From Alistipes sp. (GTDB lineage: Bacteria > Bacteroidota > Bacteroidia > Bacteroidales > Rikenellaceae), in the NCBI GenBank assembly GCA_017465605.1, contig JAFTVW010000054.1:87079-151078 (forward strand): a stretch of 64,000 bases of DNA, in the 5' to 3' direction. Both the position numbers and the translations under genes were made by a program. The first letter of the stretch is position 1. Each line of letters begins with the position of its first letter. Below, piece by piece: positions 15,519 through 24,258 of the stretch. The notes below the pieces were generated by a model, which ran no database searches, was not told the origin of the DNA, and saw only the letters and a list, made by a program, of their open reading frames with translations.

Positions 15519-17672
15519 CTAAAATAGCGAGCCTTGAATTGCTGTTGGTGCATTGCTTGTGGCAACTTCGCTATTTTCTGGGGCATTAGCCTTTGCCTCG
15601 TTCTTTGTGTCGCTCTCTTGTTGAGTAATATTGTTGTCGGTGGACTCTGCTGGCTGCGATTGCTCTTGTGAAAGTATTGTGTCGCCTCCAATCATTTCGA
15701 CAAACTCCTGCTCCGAGATTATCTTAACGCCCAATTTGTTGGCCTTTTGCAACTTTGCAGGGCCGATTTTATCGCCCGCTAAAAGATACGATGTGTTGGC
15801 CGATACGGCTGCCAAATTCTTGCCTCCGTGAGCTTCGATAAGAGCTTTCAACTCGTCGCGCGAATGATCGGCAAACGAGCCTGAAATCACAAATGCCAAT
15901 CCGGCCAATCGTTCCGATGCTGCAACTCTCTCTTCGGCCTCAAATTGCAATCCAGCCGCACGAAGTCGCTCGATTATCAAAATATTCTTCTCATCGGCAA
16001 AGTAATCTATAATAGCATCGGCAATCTTCTCGCCAACCTCTTCGGCCTCGATTAACTCTTCGCGTGATGCAGCCATCACAGCATCGAGTGAACGGAAATG
16101 AGCAGCCAAATATTTTGCTGTTGTCTCGCCGACGAATCGAATACCTAATGCAAATAGCACCCGATGGAACGGTGTGAGCTTTGAGTTTTCTATGCTTTGT
16201 ATAATATTGTCGGCAGACTTTTCACCCAGTCTCGGTAATACCGACAATTGAGCCGCCTTCAAATCATATAAGTCGGCAATGTTGCTTATGAGACTATTCT
16301 CAAAGAGCAATTCGATGGTCTCCTCACCCAAACTCTCGATATTCATCGCTTTGCGACGGATAAAGTGAATGATGCGTCCCAAAATCTGCGGACGGCAACC
16401 ACTCTGATTGGGGCAGTAGTGCTTGGCCTCGCCCTCGTAGCGTACCAATTTTGAGCCGCATTCGGGGCAAGTGTCGATATATTTTAGCGGTTCGCTATCG
16501 GCCTTACGCTCCGATAGCTCCACGCCTGTAATCTTCGGGATAATCTCTCCACCCTTCTCCACATAGACCATATCGCCCTCTCGCAAGTCGAGTGCTGCTA
16601 TTTGGTCGGCATTGTGCAGTGTGGCGCGTTTTACCGTTGTGCCAGCCAAGAGTACGGGTTCAAGGTTGGCAACGGGTGTAATTGCGCCTGTGCGCCCCAC
16701 TTGATATGTCACCTTTATCAGTCGGGTGAGTGCCTGCTCGGCCTTGAACTTATAGGCCACAGCCCATTTGGGAGCCTTCGATGTTGTACCCAATTTGCGA
16801 CGGTCAGAGTAGCGATTGACCTTAATTACTATACCATCTGTTGCAAAAGGCATCTCTTTTCGAGCCGTATCCCAATGGTTGATATATTCGTTAATCTCCT
16901 CTATCGAGCAGCACAATTGGCTGCAATCCGACACTTTGAAACCCCATCGGCGAGCTGCATCAAGACTCTCGGCGTGTGACTCAAACGGAAGGTGGTCACC
17001 CGCCAACTGATATAATGTGCAGTCTAATCCTCGTTTTGCCACGACCTGCGACTGCTGCTGTTTAAGTGTGCCGGCGGCAGCATTGCGCGGGTTGGCGAAG
17101 AGTTGTTCTCCTGCGGCCTCTCGCTCGGCATTGAGGCGGTCGAATGAGGAGTATGGCATAAAAATCTCACCTCGAATCTCAAAAAAGTCTGGGTATCCAT
17201 CGCCCGTCAGCACCAATGGTATCGAGCGTATCGTGCGTACATTCTCTGTTACATCGTCGCCACGAGTGCCATCACCGCGAGTTACGGCTCTTAGTAGTCG
17301 GCCATTTTCGTAGGTGAGCGAGATGGCTGTGCCATCGAATTTCAATTCGCACATATACTCCACCTGCCCAACTTCACGCTCTGTGCGCTCAACCCATTCT
17401 CGCAATTCATCGAGTGAGTAGGTGTTCGATAGTGAGAGCATAGCAAAAGAGTGTTCCACGCTGCGAAACGAGTTCGTCAGGTCGCTGCCAACTCGTTTTG
17501 TGGGCGAGTTTGGGTCGTTGAATTGCGGGTTATCCCGCTCTAAATCTTGTAGTTGACGCAGTAGTGAGTCGAATTCATAATCCGACACAACGGGGGCATT
17601 CTCAACATAGTACTTGTGATTGTACAAGTTGAGAAGTTGGCGTAACTCATTGATTTGTTGCTCTACACTCAT
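15519..17672 (-). CDS. ligA: NAD-dependent DNA ligase
   Basis: Seals nicks in DNA during replication and repair using NAD+. All domains are visible: the Ia domain with two tyrosines (HKYYVENAPVVSDYEFD, residues 19-35), adenylation domain with the nucleotidyl Lys111 (CELKFDG), OB fold, a four-Cys zinc finger (CPECGSK...HYCPNQSGC), helix-hairpin-helix repeats and a BRCT domain (GLAFVISGSF). The start is taken as the ATG at 17672 (MSVEQQINEL). A ~60-residue Gln/Ser/Glu/Asn-rich tail follows BRCT and ends in QGSLF, which resembles a beta-clamp-binding pentapeptide. It is divergent from the small acidic protein gene at 17810. Confidence 0.96.
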   Translation of the reverse strand: MSVEQQINELRQLLNLYNHKYYVENAPVVSDYEFDSLLRQLQDLERDNPQFNDPNSPTKRVGSDLTNSFRSVEHSFAMLSLSNTYSLDELREWVERTEREVGQVEYMCELKFDGTAISLTYENGRLLRAVTRGDGTRGDDVTENVRTIRSIPLVLTGDGYPDFFEIRGEIFMPYSSFDRLNAEREAAGEQLFANPRNAAAGTLKQQQSQVVAKRGLDCTLYQLAGDHLPFESHAESLDAARRWGFKVSDCSQLCCSIEEINEYINHWDTARKEMPFATDGIVIKVNRYSDRRKLGTTSKAPKWAVAYKFKAEQALTRLIKVTYQVGRTGAITPVANLEPVLLAGTTVKRATLHNADQIAALDLREGDMVYVEKGGEIIPKITGVELSERKADSEPLKYIDTCPECGSKLVRYEGEAKHYCPNQSGCRPQILGRIIHFIRRKAMNIESLGEETIELLFENSLISNIADLYDLKAAQLSVLPRLGEKSADNIIQSIENSKLTPFHRVLFALGIRFVGETTAKYLAAHFRSLDAVMAASREELIEAEEVGEKIADAIIDYFADEKNILIIERLRAAGLQFEAEERVAASERLAGLAFVISGSFADHSRDELKALIEAHGGKNLAAVSANTSYLLAGDKIGPAKLQKANKLGVKIISEQEFVEMIGGDTILSQEQSQPAESTDNNITQQESDTKNEAKANAPENSEVATSNAPTAIQGSLF

Positions 17673-17761
17673 AAACACAGCGAATTTTAGCAGTAAAGGT
17701 ACATATTTTGTTTGTAACAACGGCAAAAATCAAAAAAAATGCAAAAAAAATATCCATATTT

Positions 17762-17791
17762 GGTAATGTATGCAAATTTTGCTTATACTTG
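17762..17791 (+). promoter_or_regulatory. Near-consensus promoter of the small acidic protein gene
   Basis: TATACTTG (17784-17791) differs from TAnnTTTG at one base; a TTTGG at 17759-17763 lies about 21 bases upstream. The leader before the ATG at 17810 would be about 12-15 bases. Confidence 0.45.
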
Positions 17792-17809
17792 CAGAAAATT
17801 TTGAGATAT

Positions 17810-18127
17810 ATGACACCGAATAACACCAAGAAAAGATTAGTTACAAGTTTCAACAACCTTACGCCAGAGCAGCAAGATGCTGTTAGAGAGTTATATCCTC
17901 GTGGATTCACCGAGGTAATGACCCGTATCGATAAGCCAAACGGCGATTTTTTCTATGTCGTACCCTACGAGACCGACGAGATTTCATATCTTGTAAAGAT
18001 TGATGTGAAGATTGACGAGGTAGGCGAAGATGGCGTAGATGACGATTTCTTCGGCGATGAGGAGTTGGGCGGTGCTGACGATATGCAGGAGGAGGCAAAT
18101 CAGTTGGCCGACGACGATATGGAGTAG
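17810..18127 (+). CDS. Small acidic cytoplasmic protein, conserved-looking
   Basis: A 105-residue protein I cannot name. The N-terminal half is ordered in appearance (KRLVTSFNNLTPEQQDAVRE, then GDFFYVVPYETDEISYLVKI), while the last ~40 residues are a run of Asp and Glu. There is no signal peptide or membrane segment. The ATG at 17810 is chosen because a promoter-like -7 box sits 19 bases before it and the upstream frame translates AT-rich sequence overlapping that box. It has its own terminator and stands between divergent ligA and downstream purA. Small Bacteroidota proteins of this type exist, but no function is known to me. Confidence 0.75.
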   Translation: MTPNNTKKRLVTSFNNLTPEQQDAVRELYPRGFTEVMTRIDKPNGDFFYVVPYETDEISYLVKIDVKIDEVGEDGVDDDFFGDEELGGADDMQEEANQLADDDME

Positions 18128-18153
18128 TCAGTGTTGCCGCAAAACATACCACA

Positions 18154-18195
18154 GGACTCGCAGTGAAGCAATTTGCTGTGTAGTCCCTTTTTTTT
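18154..18195 (+). terminator. Terminator after the small acidic protein gene
   Basis: An interrupted stem (GGACT 18154-18158 with AGTCC 18182-18186, plus an inner CAGTGA/TTGCTG stem containing G-T pairs) is followed by eight T residues at 18188-18195. Confidence 0.75.
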
Positions 18196-18300
18196 GAGAA
18201 TTTTGGCTGTTTGCGGCCGAGATAATTCGCAAAACAAGTTTTTTTAACAATCTGTTGATAATTTCGCTTGTTTGTAGGCGTGTAGATAGAAAATAATGTG

Positions 18301-18308
18301 TACCTTTG
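18301..18308 (+). promoter_or_regulatory. -7 box for purA
   Basis: TACCTTTG, a perfect TAnnTTTG box 41 bases before the ATG at 18349. A clear -33 TTTG at the normal distance was not found (the nearest is about 26 bases away). Confidence 0.6.
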
Positions 18309-18348
18309 AATGCAAAAAATGTCTTTTGCGTAATAATGCTAACAGATA

Positions 18349-19617
18349 ATGAAAAAAATTGATGTAGTACTTGGTTTACAATGGGGTGATGAGGGTAAAG
18401 GTAAAGTGGTTGATGTGCTTACCCCTAATTATAAGGTAATTGCTCGCTTTCAGGGCGGCCCAAATGCCGGTCACTCGTTGCACTTTGGAGATACCAGCTT
18501 CGTGTTGCGTACCGTTCCTTCGGGTATCTTCCGCGAGGGTTCAGTAAATATTATTGGTAATGGTGTGGTTGTTGACCCCGTTAGTCTTACCGAGGAGCTT
18601 ACAAATATCGCAGCTCAGGGTATCGATGTGAAGCAGAAACTCTTCATCTCGAAGAAGGCTCACATCATATTGCCTACTCACCGTATGCTCGATGCTGCCA
18701 GCGAGGCTGCAAAGGGTAAGTCGAAGATTGGTTCTACATTGAAGGGTATCGGCCCAACATATATGGATAAGACTGGCCGTAATGGTTTGCGTTTTGGCGA
18801 TGTGTTGGCTGACGATTTTATGGAGCGTTACAACAAGTTGAAGAGCAAACATGTTGAGATGCTTTCGCAGTACAAGGGCTTCGAGTACGATATCACAGAT
18901 TACGAGAAGACTTGGTTCGAGGGTATCGAGTACTTGCGTGGTTTCCGCTTTATCGATAGCGAGCACGAGGTAAACAACTATATCAACGACGATGTTGCAA
19001 TCTTGGCCGAGGGTGCTCAGGGCTCAATGCTCGATGTTGACTTTGGTACATATCCTTTCGTTACATCTTCTAACACCGTATGTGCAGGTGTCTGCACAGG
19101 TTTGGGTGTTGCTCCTACAAAGATTGGTGACGTGTATGGTATCTTCAAGGCATATTGTACTCGCGTAGGTAGCGGCCCATTCCCCACAGAGTTGTTCGAC
19201 GAAACGGGTAAGGAGCTTGCTCGCATCGGTCACGAGTTCGGAGCTGTTACAGGCCGTCCACGCCGTTGCGGTTGGTTGGATTTGGTAGCGTTGAAGTATG
19301 CCGTTATGGTTGATGGTGTTACTGGCCTTATTATGATGAAGTCTGACGTTATGGACGATTTCGATGTTGTGAAGGTCGCTACGGCTTACAAGGTAGGCGG
19401 AGAGGTTGTTGACCACCTCCCTTACGAGCTCAACGATGAAATCGAGCCTGTATATACCGAGTTTAAGGGTTGGAAAACTCCTATCAGCGGTATTCGTAAA
19501 TATGAGGATTTCCCAGCCGAGTTCAAGGCTTATGTAGAGTTTATCGAGGAGCAGACTGGTGTGCCTGTGAAGATTATCTCAGTAGGTCCAGACCGCGAGG
19601 AGACTATCATTCGATAA
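18349..19617 (+). CDS. purA: Adenylosuccinate synthetase
   Basis: Catalyses the GTP-dependent joining of IMP and aspartate to adenylosuccinate, the first step from IMP to AMP. The N-terminus has the family signature QWGDEGKGK (residues 11-19), followed by the catalytic-His region (GGPNAGHSLHF). KIGSTLKGIGPTYMDKTGRNGLRF in the middle and the C-terminal SVGPDREETII match the family end to end. The length, 422 aa, is normal. It stands alone with its own -7 box and a strong terminator, so it is probably monocistronic. Confidence 0.97.
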   Translation: MKKIDVVLGLQWGDEGKGKVVDVLTPNYKVIARFQGGPNAGHSLHFGDTSFVLRTVPSGIFREGSVNIIGNGVVVDPVSLTEELTNIAAQGIDVKQKLFISKKAHIILPTHRMLDAASEAAKGKSKIGSTLKGIGPTYMDKTGRNGLRFGDVLADDFMERYNKLKSKHVEMLSQYKGFEYDITDYEKTWFEGIEYLRGFRFIDSEHEVNNYINDDVAILAEGAQGSMLDVDFGTYPFVTSSNTVCAGVCTGLGVAPTKIGDVYGIFKAYCTRVGSGPFPTELFDETGKELARIGHEFGAVTGRPRRCGWLDLVALKYAVMVDGVTGLIMMKSDVMDDFDVVKVATAYKVGGEVVDHLPYELNDEIEPVYTEFKGWKTPISGIRKYEDFPAEFKAYVEFIEEQTGVPVKIISVGPDREETIIR

Positions 19618-19633
19618 ACAGTATATATCGTTG

Positions 19634-19661
19634 GCGTTCACGATGTCGCGTAGCTGAACGC
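19634..19661 (+). other. Extra hairpin downstream of purA
   Basis: A 7-bp stem (GCGTTCA 19634-19640 with TGAACGC 19655-19661) lies between the purA stop and the main terminator; it may protect the 3' end. Confidence 0.4.
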
Positions 19662-19667
19662 AAAGAG

Positions 19668-19708
19668 AAAACCGAGATGCATCAAACGATATGCATCTCG
19701 GTTTTTTT
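19668..19708. terminator. Terminator between purA and the DUF4855 genes
   Basis: A perfect 15-bp stem (19668-19682 with 19691-19705) with an 8-base loop, ending in a T-run to 19708. A-rich sequence on its left lets it work on the minus strand too. Confidence 0.9.
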
Positions 19709-19730
19709 GTAGAGAATAACTTAATGTGAG

Positions 19731-20798
19731 TTATTTATCCTTGTAAAACTCCTTTTGACGTTTGACTATTATACTTGCCAGTCGTTTGTATAACCCTTTG
19801 TCCTGTTCGGTTCCGCGATTAAGCTCCGACCAAGCGTGATTGCCTTGATAATAGGCTACATTGTAGCTGTCGAAGATTCCATTCTTCTCATAAGAGTCGA
19901 TATATGCCGCCATACGACAACCTCTATCGCCATTCTGCTGCAATACTCTCTCGTCAAACTCCATTTCGAGCGACATATTGGCCGCCTTAGCCAACGTGCA
20001 AGTCTCATCTACACGCGAATCGGGAATCGATGTGTTGAAGAAGTGGTTGGGCTGCAAATATGCGTGGTCGAATCCCCACTCGTTCCATCTCTCATAGCCA
20101 TTGGCCTTGAAATAAGGAATCCAATAGAAGTCAAGCTCTTTTTCGTGAATGTAGTCCGATACGGCCTTTACGAAAGTGAGCGTTTCGGTGACGTGCTCGG
20201 CCAACCAATAGAATCCACAAAGTTGCACATTCTCCAACTCGGCCTCTTTGAATCGCTCAATCAAAAGGTCAATATACCACTTGCAGGCGGCAATACGGTC
20301 TTCGTCTTTGTTGAAATCGAGAGCCTTGCCGTTGAGCTCGCCCCAATCTGTCTGCCCCAAAAGTGGTTCAGGCAGCGAAAGCACAACCTTACGACGGTGG
20401 AACGGGCCATCAATCTTCTTGCGTGCCTCGCCAACGGCATCGTTCAATGCGGCAATGTCGCGGTTGGGGCTGAGGTATTGGTCAATCAAGCCAATCCAAT
20501 GCTCCTTCTGTGCTCCGCCTTTGCGATAGCCTGTGGCATATCCTCTATCTTTGTTGCAGATGATTTCAAGGAATAGGAATCCATCGTAGAGCCATTGCTC
20601 TTTGCCATCAACTACATCGGTCGAAACATACGGGGCAAACTTCTCTTTGTTCCAGTCGATTTTGCGGTGGTCGCCACCATCATATATAAGTACAAGGTCG
20701 CGGACCTCGGCACTCCCAACTACCGACTTTGTGCAGGCTGAAAATGATACTGCTGCAAGCAATGCTACACAGCAAACGATTGTGTTTCGGATTTTCAT
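19731..20798 (-). CDS. DUF4855 family lipoprotein (paralogue 1)
   Basis: A 355-residue lipoprotein (lipobox FSAC, Cys22) resembling DUF4855 proteins of Bacteroidales. Sequence landmarks include DLVLIYDGGDHRKIDW, YDGFLFLEI, LSLPEPLLGQTDWGELNGK and CGFYWLAEHVTETL. The regular pattern of beta-strand then charged loop, and FYWIPYF and MEFDERVL late in the chain, would be compatible with a TIM-barrel glycosidase-like fold, but I cannot assign an activity. Its paralogue ends 6 bases upstream; the two share nearly every landmark, so they arose by tandem duplication and are probably co-transcribed. Confidence 0.82.
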   Translation of the reverse strand: MKIRNTIVCCVALLAAVSFSACTKSVVGSAEVRDLVLIYDGGDHRKIDWNKEKFAPYVSTDVVDGKEQWLYDGFLFLEIICNKDRGYATGYRKGGAQKEHWIGLIDQYLSPNRDIAALNDAVGEARKKIDGPFHRRKVVLSLPEPLLGQTDWGELNGKALDFNKDEDRIAACKWYIDLLIERFKEAELENVQLCGFYWLAEHVTETLTFVKAVSDYIHEKELDFYWIPYFKANGYERWNEWGFDHAYLQPNHFFNTSIPDSRVDETCTLAKAANMSLEMEFDERVLQQNGDRGCRMAAYIDSYEKNGIFDSYNVAYYQGNHAWSELNRGTEQDKGLYKRLASIIVKRQKEFYKDK

Positions 20799-20804
20799 AC
20801 TCTT

Positions 20805-21881
20805 TTATTCTTGATTATAATGTTTTTTCTGTCGTGCGGTTATCAATTTTACCAATCGATCAAATAAAGCTCTCTCGTTTTCTGTTCCGTATTTGAGTTT
20901 GTAGAAAGTATCTACCTCTTGATAGTAGGCCACATCGAGATTGTCGAATACTCCATTCTTCTCATATATATCGATATAAGCCTTCAAGCGATCGCGGCGG
21001 TCGCCTTTGCTCTCCAATACTCGATCGTCGAACTCCATCTCAACCGACATGTTGGCTGCGGCTGCGAAGTCGTATGTGTCCTGAATTCGTGAGTCGGGTA
21101 CATCTAAGTGGAAGAAGTGGTTGGGTTGCAGATAGGCGTGGTCGAAACCCCATTGAGCCCATCTTTCGCGTCCCACACCTCGGTTGTAAGGAATCCAATA
21201 GAAATCCATTCCTTTTGAGTGCACATAATCAGCCACCTCGTTGACTATACTATGGGTGTCGATGACATGCTCGGCCAGCCAGTAGAATCCGTCAAGTTCA
21301 AGGTTTTGTAGTTTGGCCTGCTCTATGCGTTCGATAATATAATCCACATACCACTTGCTGGCAGCGATGCGGTCTTTGTCGTAATAGAAGTCGAGTGCCT
21401 TGCCATCAACCTCGCCCCAATCGGTTTGAGCAAACAGCGGTTCTGGAAGTGAGATGACGAGTCGGCGAGGGTGATATTCGCCACCTATGTTCTTGCGAGC
21501 ATCACCTATTGCATCGTCTAATGCCATGATGTTCAATCCGGGTGTAAGCCATTGGTCAATCAAGTCAATCCATTCAACCTTGCGGCAACCTTTGTCGCGG
21601 TAGTTCTTCGCAAAACCTCGCTGGCGGTCATAGCTGATTTCCAGGAATAGGAATCCGTCGAATAGCCACTCTGCCGATTTTTCAGCCGTTGCATCGGTGG
21701 CAACATATGTTGAGAAGTGCTCTTTATCCCATTTTACGGTACGATGCTTTCCTCCATTGTATATAAGCACCATGTCGCGAATGTTTTTTCTCTCACTATT
21801 TGGAGTATTGTTGCATGATGGTAACAACAAAATAGCAGCTACGAATGCCGCAAAAATTGATACGGGAAATATTCTCTTCAT
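20805..21881 (-). CDS. DUF4855 family lipoprotein (paralogue 2)
   Basis: A 358-residue lipoprotein (lipobox LPSC, Cys23), the first gene of the two-gene unit. It matches the downstream paralogue along its length: DMVLIYNGGKHRTVKW, FDGFLFLEI, SLPEPLFAQTDWGEVDGK, DGFYWLAEHVIDTH, FYWIPYNRG, HAYLQPNHFF and MEFDDRVL. Glu and Asp residues in SLPEP, WGE and MEFD are conserved between the two and would be candidates for functional residues. A perfect -7 box lies 37 bases upstream. Function unknown; surface carbohydrate binding or hydrolysis is a guess from the fold-like pattern and genome type. Confidence 0.82.
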   Translation of the reverse strand: MKRIFPVSIFAAFVAAILLLPSCNNTPNSERKNIRDMVLIYNGGKHRTVKWDKEHFSTYVATDATAEKSAEWLFDGFLFLEISYDRQRGFAKNYRDKGCRKVEWIDLIDQWLTPGLNIMALDDAIGDARKNIGGEYHPRRLVISLPEPLFAQTDWGEVDGKALDFYYDKDRIAASKWYVDYIIERIEQAKLQNLELDGFYWLAEHVIDTHSIVNEVADYVHSKGMDFYWIPYNRGVGRERWAQWGFDHAYLQPNHFFHLDVPDSRIQDTYDFAAAANMSVEMEFDDRVLESKGDRRDRLKAYIDIYEKNGVFDNLDVAYYQEVDTFYKLKYGTENERALFDRLVKLITARQKKHYNQE

Positions 21882-21918
21882 AATAATATTTGTTTTGTTG
21901 TTAGCGTTGTGATATATA

Positions 21919-21926
21919 CAAAGGTA
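21919..21926 (-). promoter_or_regulatory. -7 box for the DUF4855 pair
   Basis: TACCTTTG on the minus strand, 37 bases before the ATG at 21881. Confidence 0.6.
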
Positions 21927-21960
21927 ATACTTTATTTATATTAAGTATAATAAACTCTTT

Positions 21961-21968
21961 TATATTTG
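21961..21968 (+). promoter_or_regulatory. -7 box for the DUF5106 gene
   Basis: TATATTTG, a perfect TAnnTTTG box 59 bases before the ATG at 22028. It is 35 bases from, and divergent to, the DUF4855 box. Confidence 0.55.
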
Positions 21969-22027
21969 CGCCGATTGTGCTATTTTTGTCTTATGCTATA
22001 TTGTTAAATTGCAATTTTACCAAGAAA

Positions 22028-23005
22028 ATGAAGTGCTCGAATAAAATATTTTTGTTTTTGGCTTTGGCCGTTGTTTCATTAGGGCTTTGTGGTTGCGGCT
22101 CGCGTGCGAAACAAACTGCGAGCGATGCTAATGCTTCTGCACCTAATGCTCAGCAGGTGAAACCGCTCAAACCTTTTGTGCCAACTCTGGCTCCTGCCTC
22201 GTTTAACCCTGAGCAGAAGATTTTGTATATGAATCAACACTATTGGGATAAGTTCGATTTTGCCGACACCACATTCATATCGCGAGCCGACACATCGAGT
22301 ATGCTCACATCGTTTGCTATGTATGCGGTTGGTTGTGTTCCCGATTCGTTGATTGATAAATCAATGAAGGGCCTTATGCAAAAAGCCTCTAAGTCGAAGC
22401 CGATGTTTGAATATTTCCTGTTCCTTGCGGAGCAGGTGCTGCATAATCCCAATTCAACGGTGCGCGACGATGAAAAATATATCCCCGTTTTGGAGTCGGC
22501 CATCGCAAGTCCTCTGCTCGATGAGTATGAGCGCAAGCCCTATGAATATGACCTCTCTATCGCTTTGCAGAATAGGGTAGGTCGTGCCGCAAACGATTTT
22601 CTCTATACTCTGCCATCGGGGCGCACAAAGCGTATGTATGATATCGAGGCCGAGTATCTGCTTGTGTTTATCAGTAATCCGGGTTGTCCGATGTGCCGCG
22701 AGGTGCGTGAGCAGTTGCTCTTGTCGCCTATGCTCAACGAACTCTCGGAGCGTGGTGATATGAAGGTGCTGGTGCTATATCCCGATGAGGATTTGGCTGC
22801 TTGGCGTGACCATTTGAAGGATTATCCTTCGGCTTGGATTAATGGCTACGATAAGGGCAAGGCTATCACCCAGCAACGCACATATGACCTTCGTGCTATC
22901 CCTGCAATGTATCTGCTCGACAGCAAGAAGCGTGTGATGGCAAAGGATTGTACCGACGTGGCCTATATCGAAAAACTTATTTCGGAGGCGGAGGAAAAGA
23001 ATTAA
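22028..23005 (+). CDS. DUF5106/thioredoxin-like lipoprotein
   Basis: A 325-residue exported lipoprotein: signal peptide with lipobox LCGC (Cys23), a linker rich in Ala, Pro and Gln, an alpha-helical DUF5106-like section (FNPEQKILYMNQHYWDKFDF, with VPDSLIDKSMKGLMQKA) and a C-terminal thioredoxin fold with the redox pair Cys220-Pro-Met-Cys223 and cis-Pro context RAIPAMYLLDSKKRV. Such proteins are thought to reduce or protect disulfides in the Bacteroidota envelope. The start at 22028 is chosen since it gives a proper signal peptide; upstream codons add a hydrophobic but promoter-overlapping stretch. It is monocistronic in appearance and divergent from the DUF4855 genes. Confidence 0.85.
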   Translation: MKCSNKIFLFLALAVVSLGLCGCGSRAKQTASDANASAPNAQQVKPLKPFVPTLAPASFNPEQKILYMNQHYWDKFDFADTTFISRADTSSMLTSFAMYAVGCVPDSLIDKSMKGLMQKASKSKPMFEYFLFLAEQVLHNPNSTVRDDEKYIPVLESAIASPLLDEYERKPYEYDLSIALQNRVGRAANDFLYTLPSGRTKRMYDIEAEYLLVFISNPGCPMCREVREQLLLSPMLNELSERGDMKVLVLYPDEDLAAWRDHLKDYPSAWINGYDKGKAITQQRTYDLRAIPAMYLLDSKKRVMAKDCTDVAYIEKLISEAEEKN

Positions 23006-23135
23006 AAGATATTATAGGAGCCCTGCAAATGGTTATATACTCCTAATATATAATATTTATAAGGTTGCGACGCCAAGATTCGTTGTGTATAAGTTTAGCT
23101 TATGATTCGATAGAAAATTGTGATAAAAAAACGAA

Positions 23136-23165
23136 TTGCAAAAGTCGGAAATTATTTTATCTTTG
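23136..23165 (+). promoter_or_regulatory. Promoter of the reverse rubrerythrin gene
   Basis: TTGC (23136-23139) and TATCTTTG (23158-23165) with an 18-base spacer. The leader to the ATG at 23222 would be about 50 bases and A-rich. Confidence 0.7.
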
Positions 23166-23221
23166 CAATAGAAAAAGAAAATAAACTATTATAAACAAAC
23201 AAACTTAAAACAGACAAAATT

Positions 23222-23776
23222 ATGGCAAAGAAATTTCGTTGTACAGTATGTGGTTATATTCACGAGGGAGATGCAGCTCCCGAGAAGTGTCCACTTTGCA
23301 AGGTAGGTGCAGATAAGTTCGTAGAGGTAGAGGAGCAGGAGGGTGACCTTACATTCGTTACCGAGCATCAGTTGGGTGATGGTAAGGGCGCAAGCGAGGA
23401 GCTCTGGAAGGGTTTGCAGGACCACTTTATGGGCGAGTGTACCGAGGTTGGTATGTACTTGGCAATGAGCCGTCAGGCCGATCGTGAGGGTTATCCCGAA
23501 ATCGCAGAGGCTTACAAGCGTTATGCTTGGGAGGAGGCTGAGCACGCATCGAAACTTGCAGAGCTTATCGGCGAGGTTGTTTGGGATACAAAGACCAACT
23601 TGAAGAAGCGTATGGAGGCTGAGAGTGGTGCTTGCGAGGATAAGTTCCGTTTGGCACGTTTGGCTAAGGAGGAGAACTTGGACGCAGTTCACGACACAGT
23701 TCACGAAATGGCAAAGGACGAGGCTCGTCACGGTGCTGGTTTCCAGGGACTTTACAAGCGTTACTTCGGCAAATAG
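23222..23776 (+). CDS. Reverse rubrerythrin (rubredoxin domain first), peroxide-detoxifying
   Basis: A 184-residue non-haem iron protein. The N-terminal ~40 residues are a rubredoxin-like Fe(SCys)4 site (Cys7, Cys10, Cys23, Cys26: CTVCGYIH and CPLCKVG). A ferritin-like diiron domain follows, with Glu/His ligands in [20 protein letters not shown] and DEARHGAGF. Classical rubrerythrin has the opposite order, so this is the reverse type, which in anaerobes reduces hydrogen peroxide with electrons from NAD(P)H through a partner. Such enzymes matter for oxygen tolerance in gut Bacteroidota. It has its own promoter and terminator. Often annotated as NADH peroxidase. Confidence 0.92.
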   Translation: MAKKFRCTVCGYIHEGDAAPEKCPLCKVGADKFVEVEEQEGDLTFVTEHQLGDGKGASEELWKGLQDHFMGECTEVGMYLAMSRQADREGYPEIAEAYKRYAWEEAEHASKLAELIGEVVWDTKTNLKKRMEAESGACEDKFRLARLAKEENLDAVHDTVHEMAKDEARHGAGFQGLYKRYFGK

Positions 23777-23797
23777 TTTAAGTAAAATATCTGTCGG

Positions 23798-23828
23798 GCG
23801 GTCATCATTTTAGGTGACCGCTTTTTTT
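23798..23828 (+). terminator. Terminator after the reverse rubrerythrin gene
   Basis: A perfect 7-bp stem GCGGTCA/TGACCGC (23798-23804 with 23815-23821) followed by seven T residues. Confidence 0.9.
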
Positions 23829-23870
23829 GTGATATTACCGTTTTGAAGTGTTGATTATTAGGATATGAAA

Positions 23871-23900
23871 AAATGACTGCTCCTTCGGGAACAGTCATTT
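23871..23900 (-). terminator. Terminator of the nusB-yajC unit
   Basis: A 13-base arm (AAATGACTG core) with one mismatch surrounds TTCG on the plus strand (23871-23883 with 23888-23900). On the minus strand it is followed by T residues. Confidence 0.75.
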
Positions 23901-23931
23901 ACCATAAGCAATATTATTGTTTTATTTTCGC

Positions 23932-24258
23932 TTACTTCTGCTGAGCCAACTGTGAGTTGTCGGCTACAACCATATTCTTGTCAACACGCAATGTGATGTT
24001 GCTGTCAACCTCGATAAGGATAGTTGCATCGTTGGGCTTAACCTCCTTAACAACGCCATAGATACCACCTGCTGTGATAATCTTGTCGCCCTTCTTCAAC
24101 CCATCGCGGAATTTTGCCATCTCCTTGCGACGCTTCGACTCTGGACGCCACATAAAGAAGTACATAACTCCAATCATAAGCAACATCATAACCCAAAAGC
24201 TACCCATTCCGGGCTGCTGTGGTGTGGCAGCCTCTGCTGCCTGTAAAAAATTCATCAT
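23932..24258 (-). CDS. yajC: Preprotein translocase accessory subunit YajC
   Basis: A 108-residue inner-membrane protein that associates with SecDF. One transmembrane segment (about residues 21-37, FWVMMLLMIGVMYFFMWRP) is followed by the family motif (RPESKRRKEMAKFRDGLKKGDKI) and a small beta-rich cytoplasmic domain (ITAGGIYGVVKEV). It lies last in a minus-strand unit after nusB and the DUF1573 gene, an order seen widely in Bacteroidales. A 102-base spacer separates it from the DUF1573 gene, and the UUCG-type hairpin terminator lies downstream. Confidence 0.93.
   Translation of the reverse strand: MMNFLQAAEAATPQQPGMGSFWVMMLLMIGVMYFFMWRPESKRRKEMAKFRDGLKKGDKIITAGGIYGVVKEVKPNDATILIEVDSNITLRVDKNMVVADNSQLAQQK

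Noticed and set aside
19836-20576. A 246-codon plus-strand frame inside the DUF4855 gene
   Set aside because: Antisense to one of two conserved paralogues; not a real gene.
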